Shown here one piece after another: positions 22,902 to 27,864 of a DNA stretch of 27,864 nucleotides; positions within the stretch are counted from its first letter, which is position 1; the number at the start of each line of letters is the position of its first letter. The stretch lies in the NCBI GenBank assembly GCA_030640725.1, contig DAOWIV010000004.1:1-27864 (forward strand). Reading direction: 5' to 3'. Below the pieces are notes generated by a model, which was not told the DNA's origin, did no database searches, and was given only the letters and a program-made list of their open reading frames with translations. Position numbers and translations under genes: made by a program. Source of the DNA: Methanosarcinales archaeon. Lineage in GTDB: Archaea > Halobacteriota > Methanosarcinia > Methanosarcinales > Methanogasteraceae.

Positions 22902-23750
22902 TCACACAACACGATCCCCGACAGTGAGTTCTACGCTCGCCCGCCGGTTCGCCCAGCACTGGATGTTCACCGCGACCGGAAGCGATGCCGTGTGGCAGTG
23001 CGCATACTCGATATGCACGGCAAGCGCGGTTATGTCCCCGCCAAGCCCCATCGTACCGATTCCGAGCGAATTGATGTCAGCAAGGATCTCCCGCTCGAAA
23101 GCGTCCATATCGAGAACGTCTCGCAGCAACGCCCTTTTTGCAAGAAGGGCAGCTTTGTCAAACGATCCTCCAACGCCAACGCCAACGATTACTGGCGGAC
23201 ACGGTTTCCCTCCGGCATCCACAACGGTTTTTAGGATGAATCGCCTGATATCAGCGACCTGCGAGGGATTAAGCATAGCAAGCCGGCTCACATTCTCGCT
23301 TCCCGCGCCCTTCGGCAGAACAGTGATCTTAATGCGATCTCCCTCCGTTAGATCAAAAATGATGTCCGGAAGCCCGACGCCGACGTTTCCGGATGACTCT
23401 CTCGTGATCGGATGAACCGCGTTTGGTCGGAGCGGTATGATTTCGGTCGCTTTCTCGACACCGTCGCATATTGCGTCCCTGATATCAAAGTCAAGTACGC
23501 ACTTCCTTCCGATCTCAACAAAAAATATCAGTATCCCGGTATCCTGGCAGATCGGGGCATTTCGTTCTGATGCGAGGCGTATGTTCTCAAGAATTGTCTT
23601 GATCTGCTCTTTTGCGGTCGGGTTTGTCTCGCGCTGGTGCGCGTCCGTCAGTGCTGCTGTTACATCGTCAGGCAGTCTGGTCTCAGCCCGCACAAGCAGA
23701 TCAACGACACTCCGCACCACATCTTCGTATGTAATTTTATCTGAGCTCAT
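22902..23750 (-). CDS. fumA: Class I fumarate hydratase alpha subunit
   Basis: This is the alpha (N-terminal) subunit of a two-subunit, [4Fe-4S]-dependent fumarase or tartrate dehydratase, interconverting fumarate and malate. The 282-residue protein shows ASERNAPICQDTGI (C68), GAGSENVSRLAMLNPSQ, GGKPCPPVIVGVGVGGSFDKAALLAKRALLRD (C184) and IEYAHCHTASLPVAVNIQCW with C252 or C265 as a further ligand. I start at the ATG at 23750, where family homology begins; ten more codons lie upstream in frame. The beta subunit is not adjacent: trpF follows after 168 nt. A TATA-like GTATATAC at about 23790-23797 is a plausible promoter. fumB presumably lies elsewhere in the genome. Confidence 0.92.
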   Translation of the reverse strand: MSSDKITYEDVVRSVVDLLVRAETRLPDDVTAALTDAHQRETNPTAKEQIKTILENIRLASERNAPICQDTGILIFFVEIGRKCVLDFDIRDAICDGVEKATEIIPLRPNAVHPITRESSGNVGVGLPDIIFDLTEGDRIKITVLPKGAGSENVSRLAMLNPSQVADIRRFILKTVVDAGGKPCPPVIVGVGVGGSFDKAALLAKRALLRDVLDMDAFEREILADINSLGIGTMGLGGDITALAVHIEYAHCHTASLPVAVNIQCWANRRASVELTVGDRVV

Positions 23751-23859
23751 GCACCCTACCGATTTCACGCTTTTCCTCATTTTTTATGGTATATACACTA
23801 TAATGCCCAGTCACTCTACGCACCATTTTCATTTACGAAAAAGTATATCGCCAGCCCCA

Positions 23860-23903
23860 CCCGAAGGGCAGTTTTTACTCGATTTTTTGTGAAAAAATCG
23901 TTT
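23860..23903. repeat. Hairpin repeat copy B, downstream of bactofilin-like gene
   Basis: This segment matches 155-198 with one mismatch over 44 bp, including the 9-bp stem with GTG loop at 23880-23900. On the minus strand it begins 16 nt after the stop of the bactofilin-like gene, mirroring copy A behind ribC. Confidence 0.75.
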
Positions 23904-23919
23904 TTAGCAAAAGCAGCGT

Positions 23920-25050
23920 TCATTTTTCCATATTTTCATCGGTTTTGTCTCTTCCATCCGCTTCTCCCGTTTCATCTATTTCATCAGGTGCATCGTTTTC
24001 TTCGCCAGATTCTTCTTCCGTGTCTGGCTCTTCTGTATTCTCAGGCGCCCTTTTGAACTCATCTTCACCCGATTCGTCACTTAATCCTTCATCTGATCCG
24101 TCATCTGATTCTTCATCAGGTCTTTCTGCTGATACGTCTTCTGACTCATCAGGTGTTTCTTCCAATTCCCTCAATTCTTTCAGCCCTTCCCCTTCTGCTG
24201 GCGCATCTGCTTCTGCCGTCTCTGTGATCGTGATGCCGCCACGCGCGTCCATGGTACCATCCACCATCGCATCACGGTGGATCCTGATCGCCCGCGCACG
24301 GACATCGCCGAGTATGTGACACCCCTCTTCGATGCAGACCTCACCTTTCGCATCGATGTTCCCATGGATGATGTTGTTTTCCTGAATCGTGACATCCTTC
24401 GCCCGGATACTGCCGAACAACGTCGTATCACCCCCCATGGAAAGTGATTTTGCACGGATATTGCCCTGCAGCCGGCAGCCATCCCCGATATGCACCGGAT
24501 AATCCGTTTCGATCGCACTGAGTGAGATCATGGCGCCGCTCGGTATCACCATCGTCCTGATACCATCATCCTGCTCAGGATCATCTACAAATAACTCCTG
24601 AACCGCTTTTTCCACCTCTTCATCCGTTCCATGGTGCAGCAGTTCACTCAGATACAGGTACAGGAAGATTATGACCGGAAACGGGTTTTTGATCATGATC
24701 CAGCCTTTTGCCTCGAATCCGTCGTTGATCGACACGTTTTCCGCGATATCAAGGTCGCCGCCAACGGTCAGTTTGCCGTGGATCTTCACGAACTCACCGA
24801 GGTGCGTGTCACCGTCCGCGTCCACCCCGCCCTGGATGTCAGACCAGCGATCGATGTACACATCAGAACGCGCACACACCTCGCCGCACACAGTCACGTG
24901 CTCGCCGATCACAATCTCGTTGGCGATGATGCCATACTCAATGCTGGAATGCCCGCCAATGATTGCACCGCCATCAACTACGATGGTGCGCTCCTCCATC
25001 CGGGTGTTGTCAGGGATTACAAATGTTTGTGGATCAAGCATGAATGTCAT
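23920..25050 (-). CDS. Bactofilin-like polymer-forming cytoskeletal protein
   Basis: This 376-residue protein is built mostly of short hexad-like repeats expected to form a right- or left-handed beta-helix (for example IGGHSSIEYGIIANEIVIGEHVTVCGEV, LGEFVKIHGKLTVGGDLDIAE, GCRLQGNIRAKSLSMGGDTTLFGSIRAKDVTI). Such repeats occur in bactofilins and related polymer-forming proteins of archaea. A hydrophobic segment, NPFPVIIFLYLYLSELL near 122-138, interrupts the repeats. The last about 100 residues are extremely acidic (Glu, Asp, Ser, Pro) and likely disordered. A TATA-like AGTATATATT at 25069-25078 lies about 24 nt before the ATG, so the mRNA is probably leaderless. A structural, scaffolding or shape role is inferred. 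A hairpin repeat follows the stop. Confidence 0.75.
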   Translation of the reverse strand: MTFMLDPQTFVIPDNTRMEERTIVVDGGAIIGGHSSIEYGIIANEIVIGEHVTVCGEVCARSDVYIDRWSDIQGGVDADGDTHLGEFVKIHGKLTVGGDLDIAENVSINDGFEAKGWIMIKNPFPVIIFLYLYLSELLHHGTDEEVEKAVQELFVDDPEQDDGIRTMVIPSGAMISLSAIETDYPVHIGDGCRLQGNIRAKSLSMGGDTTLFGSIRAKDVTIQENNIIHGNIDAKGEVCIEEGCHILGDVRARAIRIHRDAMVDGTMDARGGITITETAEADAPAEGEGLKELRELEETPDESEDVSAERPDEESDDGSDEGLSDESGEDEFKRAPENTEEPDTEEESGEENDAPDEIDETGEADGRDKTDENMEK

Positions 25051-25068
25051 AATGTAATGTGCGTGATT

Positions 25069-25078
25069 AATATATACT
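25069..25078 (-). promoter_or_regulatory. TATA box of bactofilin-like gene
   Basis: On the minus strand AGTATATATT is centred about 24 nt before the ATG at 25050, with no Shine-Dalgarno site. This is leaderless promoter spacing. Inferred by eye. Confidence 0.55.
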
Positions 25079-25104
25079 CTTTTTGTAACTACTCACCCAT
25101 ACGA

Positions 25105-25297
25105 CTATTTCACATAACTGACTGAATGAATAAACGGAGCCCATATAAGTGCATCCCAAAGTCGCATAAATCATACGATACCCGTTCTTCCGCGCTGTGG
25201 ATATATACCCGCGAATACTACAAAACACATCTGCCCTTCCAGTAGTTCGGATCGGTGCCTGATATCTTCTGCCTCAGTTTCATCATGCGTAATGCCC
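25105..25297 (-). pseudogene. Decayed IS66-type transposase C-terminus
   Basis: On the minus strand ALRMMKLRQKISG (about 25257-25295) matches the conserved segment of IS66-family transposases (typically ...LRMxKxxQKISGCFR). The frame soon hits TAG, but pieces continue in another frame: VVFAGIYPQRGRTGIV and MRLWDALIWAPFIHSV resemble the usual end of that family (RGYIST-RKxG, then a short Ala/Leu-rich helix with PFI). The rest of the transposase is missing, so this is an old, frameshifted fragment. The upstream boundary falls in a GC-rich hairpin, which may mark where another element cut it. Confidence 0.6.
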
Positions 25298-25347
25298 CGC
25301 CCTGTGGGTAGGGGCATCGATGGATCGCTCTTGGCGATTCATTACGC
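25287..25347. repeat. Branched inverted-repeat structure
   Basis: GCGTAATG (25287-25294) pairs with CATTACGC (25340-25347). Inside, ATGCCCC pairs with GGGGCAT (25292-25298 with 25311-25317), and ATCGC pairs with GCGAT. Together they could fold as a branched RNA or DNA cruciform. On the minus strand CCCC-TA-CCC-ACA-GGG-C-GGGG resembles hairpins at the ends of TnpB (IS605) elements, and the IS66 remnant begins right beside it. Confidence 0.5.
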
Positions 25348-25955
25348 CCCGGTCAGTCGGGTCATTGTCAAACGGTATAATCAAAGTCGTACATGCTCCT
25401 GATCGTCTCTATCATGGGACACGCAGGTCATTTCCTTGAACTTCCGGGTCAGGTTCGGAGTGGGATGTATCGTTCACTTTCGAGGTTCCTGACGAGACAG
25501 GCGGCATCGCACCGCCATGTCCCGGCAGATCTCGCAGCCGCAGCACAGATGACTTGTACGGCTTGCACGACCCGCACCGGAACCCGCCCGCAGCTTGGGC
25601 GGCAAAGGTTCGGCGTCGGTGCCCCCGGCGCCGGGCTTGGGTGTGGCTCCGGAATTATGACCGCAGCGTTTAAATAATTTAATCTCATAATAGTATAGTG
25701 GCAGTGCCACGGATGGGACGACATGATATGCGCAACACAATGCGGCGGCGGAGATGGCAGGTGGCGATTGATGGGTGACTTATTCGGGTGGCGGATTATT
25801 GATTGCAAGCCGGGCATCGGTGGGGGCTGTGAATGCGATTATGGATGTTATGAGCGGTGCAGGGTGCATTCGAGTTTGCAGATCAGAAGGCATACTTCAG
25901 GGGGGCGATTCAATCAGGATCGGAATTGAATTCATCGGTTTAACAAGGTGCGTAT
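25348..25955. other. GC-rich stretch without a recognised gene
   Basis: No reading frame here matches a family I know. Overlapping frames exist on both strands but they have no ribosome binding sites and odd composition. A perfect GTGGCA-G-TGCCAC palindrome lies at 25698-25710 just after an AT-rich block (25668-25697) that includes TTTAAATAATTT. On the minus strand that AT block could be a promoter for an RNA running left. The minus strand at about 25400-25480 faintly recalls 5S rRNA words, but the helices do not form. Confidence 0.4.
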
Positions 25956-27315
25956 ATGGGCATAAAGGAAATTATTGAGAAGGAGGAATCCGAAACTATT
26001 GAATTCAAGAAGTCTACGGCACAATTGGAAAAAGCATTGAAATCCATCTGCGGTTTTTTGAATCACAGAGGCGGGGTTGTTTATTTTGGAATCGATAATG
26101 GAAAGATTGTTGGGCAGGAGGTCTCTGGTCAAACCTTGAAATCAATATCACAAAAAATCAGGCAGAAGATAAAACCAGAGGTAACGCCGGAGGTAAAAGT
26201 CTTAGAGATCAAAGGGACACGCGTAATTGAGGTTACAGTGAAAGAAGGCGGCAATAAACCATATTATCTGACGGGAATTGCGTATAAAAGGGTGGGAACT
26301 GAAAATCCGATAATTTCTCCGGAAGAGCTTGAGAAATTGATTCTTAATAAAAAGAAAGGATATTGGGATGGACAAACTTGTGAAGATGCCACATTAGAGG
26401 ATATTGATTGGGAATTTGTAAAAGAAGATTTTATTTATCTGTATGAAAAAACATCTAAAAAAATAATCGAGAGTGAACCGGTAAATTTGTTGAGATCGCT
26501 CGGGTTGCATCAAAAACGATAAACCAACGAATGCAGGGATATTGTTATTTGGCAAAAATCCCCAAAAATTCTTTGCAAATGCATACATCGCTTTAGGAAG
26601 GTATAAAGGAAAAGAAGTCTTTGGAGAGAAGTTGGATTACAAAGAGTTCACAAAAAAATTATTTCAACAAATTGATAATTGTAATACTTATCTTGTTGAA
26701 CATACTGCCCTGATGTCAAAATTAATTCCGGGCGAGGTCCGGAGAACGGACATTCCCGAATATGGAATGTTTTCTGTGAGAGAACTGATTACCAATGCAG
26801 TTTGTCACAGGAATTATGAAGATCAAGGTGGTAAAATTATTATTAAAGAATTTGACGATAAGATTGAATTTTATAACATCGGGGGTTTGCCAGAATGGAT
26901 CAGCCCGGAGAACATAACCTCTGAACAATACTCCAGAAATCCAACAATCACAAAAGTTTTGGCTAAAGTTGAATATATTGAAGAATTAGGAGAAGGATGG
27001 GATAAAATTATTAAAGAACACAGCGAGCATCCTTTAAATCCTGAAATGCCAGAGATAAAATCCACTGCGAATAGCACTCTCGTCACTATGTTCTCAACAA
27101 AAGAAAAGTTCGGTGAAGAAGAATACGTCTTAAGCGAGAGGCAAAAAGAAATAATTGACTACATCGAGAAGAATGGGAAGATGACAACGAGTGAGTGTGC
27201 AGGTTTACTTGAAGTTTCTAATGATACTTCTCTTCGGGAACTATCCGGATTAAGGTCTCTTGGTTTAATTGATAAAGAAGGTGTCGGCAGGAGTACACAC
27301 TATGTCCTCAAATAA
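25956..27315 (+). pseudogene. AlbA_2 (Schlafen-like)/ATPase/wHTH regulator, frameshifted
   Basis: Two adjacent frames form one gene of the COG2865 type. The first (25956-26522) starts with an AlbA_2 DNA-binding domain: ESETIEFKKS, ICGFLNHRGGVVYFGIDNGKIVG. The second carries a HATPase-like segment (FSVRELITNAVCHRNYEDQGG) and a C-terminal winged helix (LSERQKEIIDYIEKNGKMTTSECAGLLEVSNDTSLRELSGLRSLGLI). The break is near 26508: dropping one C turns LGLHQKR-stop into LGLIKNDKPTNAGILLFGKNPQ, the usual family sequence. GGTG lies five bases before the ATG. The gene is AT-rich compared with its neighbours. It may be a pseudogene, a sequencing error or, less likely, a programmed shift. Such proteins act as regulators or in phage defence. 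Confidence 0.85.
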
Positions 27316-27319
27316 TGAC

Positions 27320-27360
27320 GTGTAAATGCGGTGTAAATGCGGTGCAAATGCGGTGCAAAA
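27320..27360. repeat. 11-bp tandem repeat, nearly four copies
   Basis: GTGTAAATGCG occurs twice, followed by GTGCAAATGCG and a partial GTGCAAAA. It begins just after the stop of the AlbA_2 gene. Slippage or a small regulator-binding array are both possible. Confidence 0.75.
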
Positions 27361-27800
27361 ATCAGTAACAAAAGTGGTTGAAATGACATCCGAAACGAGA
27401 AGAGTTCCACATCCGATTACTGATAGAACGCAGGAACATTTAGCAGGAAGGGATGCGAAGGCATCGCAGAAGGAGTTAATTGGTGCGATCATTGGATTCA
27501 TCGCCAGAAACGGGAGCGAGTTACCGTGGAGGATGCAGGAGATAAGACTGGGTTGCAATGGAATTATGGGCATCTGCCGCAGGGGGTGTATCAGGGCGAG
27601 ACTGGAGGGGCGGTCACAGATAGACCTCGTATCTCGTTGTTCAACTCTTGCATCCCTCTGCCACGTTCCATGGTTTTCCAACCCCTGGGTTCCGGAAAGT
27701 GAGCACTGTCGAAAAATCCGGTGATTTCTGTTGTGGGGCGTCGTTTCTTGCTATCGCCGTAGGTGTACCGGGTCTTGATACTCTCGAGGGAGCAGAAGTT
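27361..27800. other. Intergenic stretch, no recognised gene
   Basis: A frame at 27326-27724 on the plus strand includes MTSETRRVPHPITDRTQEHL and a Cys-rich end, but it has no Shine-Dalgarno site and I recognise no family. I treat it as probably non-coding or a decayed gene. Confidence 0.35.
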
Positions 27801-27816
27801 CGAAAAGTACTTAAGT
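27801..27816 (+). promoter_or_regulatory. Strong BRE/TATA promoter at right edge
   Basis: CGAAAAG followed by TACTTAAG looks like a good archaeal BRE plus TATA pair. It lies about 33 nt before the ATG at 27845, with AAGGAG between them, so it should drive the gene leaving the window. Confidence 0.6.
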
Positions 27817-27844
27817 GCCCCCTACGATGAAGGAGTTAGATATT

Positions 27845-27864
27845 ATGACCGAAGTAACAGGCGT
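27845..27864 (+). CDS. Start of a truncated gene, product unknown
   Basis: The frame starts at ATG with MTEVTG and runs off the window. AAGGAG at 27830-27835 is a plausible ribosome binding site nine bases upstream, and a clear BRE/TATA pair precedes it. Too little is visible to name the product. Confidence 0.55.

Noticed and set aside
25440..25480. Possible SRP RNA helix 8 on the plus strand
   Set aside because: GGGTCAGGTTCGGAGT is similar to the SRP core, but the GGAAG tetraloop and the opposing conserved strand are absent.
25390..25500. Possible 5S rRNA on the minus strand
   Set aside because: Words such as CCGAAC, GGAAGTT and ACCTGCGT recall 5S rRNA, but a 4-5 nt insertion disrupts loop C, the strand pairing with CCTGCG is missing, and no terminal helix forms.
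27326..27724. 132-residue plus-strand ORF as a real gene
   Set aside because: It begins inside the 11-bp repeat, has no Shine-Dalgarno site and resembles no family I know.

Overview
The window looks like chromosomal DNA of a methanogen-related archaeon, most plausibly a methane- or alkane-oxidising or methanogenic Halobacteriota/Methanomicrobia lineage (ANME or Syntrophoarchaeum-like). The lineage is inferred from gene content; no rRNA marker is present. The supporting genes are archaeal ribosomal proteins uS13, uS4, uS11 and eL21, RNA polymerase subunit Rpo4, PCNA, diphthamide synthase Dph2, coenzyme F420 (CofC) and methanofuran (MfnB) biosynthesis genes, archaeal riboflavin synthase, a fused ADP-forming acyl-CoA synthetase, a UbiD-type decarboxylase of the archaeal mevalonate branch, and an 11-haem cytochrome c with a PGF-CTERM anchor. 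Starts are typically archaeal: some genes have GGTGA/GGAGG sites, others have a TATA-like box 22-30 nt before the ATG and appear leaderless.

Layout. 1-2806: a 62-bp tandem repeat with hairpins, then ribC, cofC and a NifX-like gene on the minus strand, divergent from an Mrp/NBP35 Fe-S carrier. 2807-4857: an AT-rich accessory island with a palindrome, a two-gene membrane operon (a PLD-like membrane protein and a three-helix membrane protein), a 19-bp tandem repeat and an empty stretch. 4858-6637: leuC-leuD type hydro-lyase. 6856-8327: uS13-uS4-uS11 operon on the minus strand. 8546-13265: a compact plus-strand run, pcn - PAC2 - acd - BioD/DRTGG protein. 13411-13472: a MITE/REP-like palindrome. 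13549-17237: mfnB, a zinc-ribbon protein with dph2, and a UbiD decarboxylase. 17265-19179: a DUF3795 gene interrupted by an in-frame TGA, then the eL21-rpo4-DUF655 operon. 19299-21220: multihaem cytochrome and thioredoxin reductase. 21323-23750: aroD, trpF and fumarase alpha on the minus strand. 23860-25050: a second copy of the hairpin repeat, then a bactofilin-like gene. 25051-27844: an accessory region with a decayed IS66-like transposase end, a GC-rich stretch with no recognised gene, an AlbA_2/ATPase regulator broken by one frameshift, and an 11-bp tandem repeat. A promoter and the first codons of a new gene lie at the right edge.

How the genes relate. Most are housekeeping or cofactor genes. 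RibC and CofC are linked through flavin/deazaflavin metabolism. Acd is likely to connect acetyl-CoA with acetate and ATP. The cytochrome suggests extracellular or surface electron transfer. The best leads for something undescribed are the hairpin repeat placed 15-17 nt after two different stop codons, the PLD/three-helix membrane operon, the DUF3795 gene with TGA in a CxxU-like context, and the four-gene run joining PCNA to acetate metabolism.
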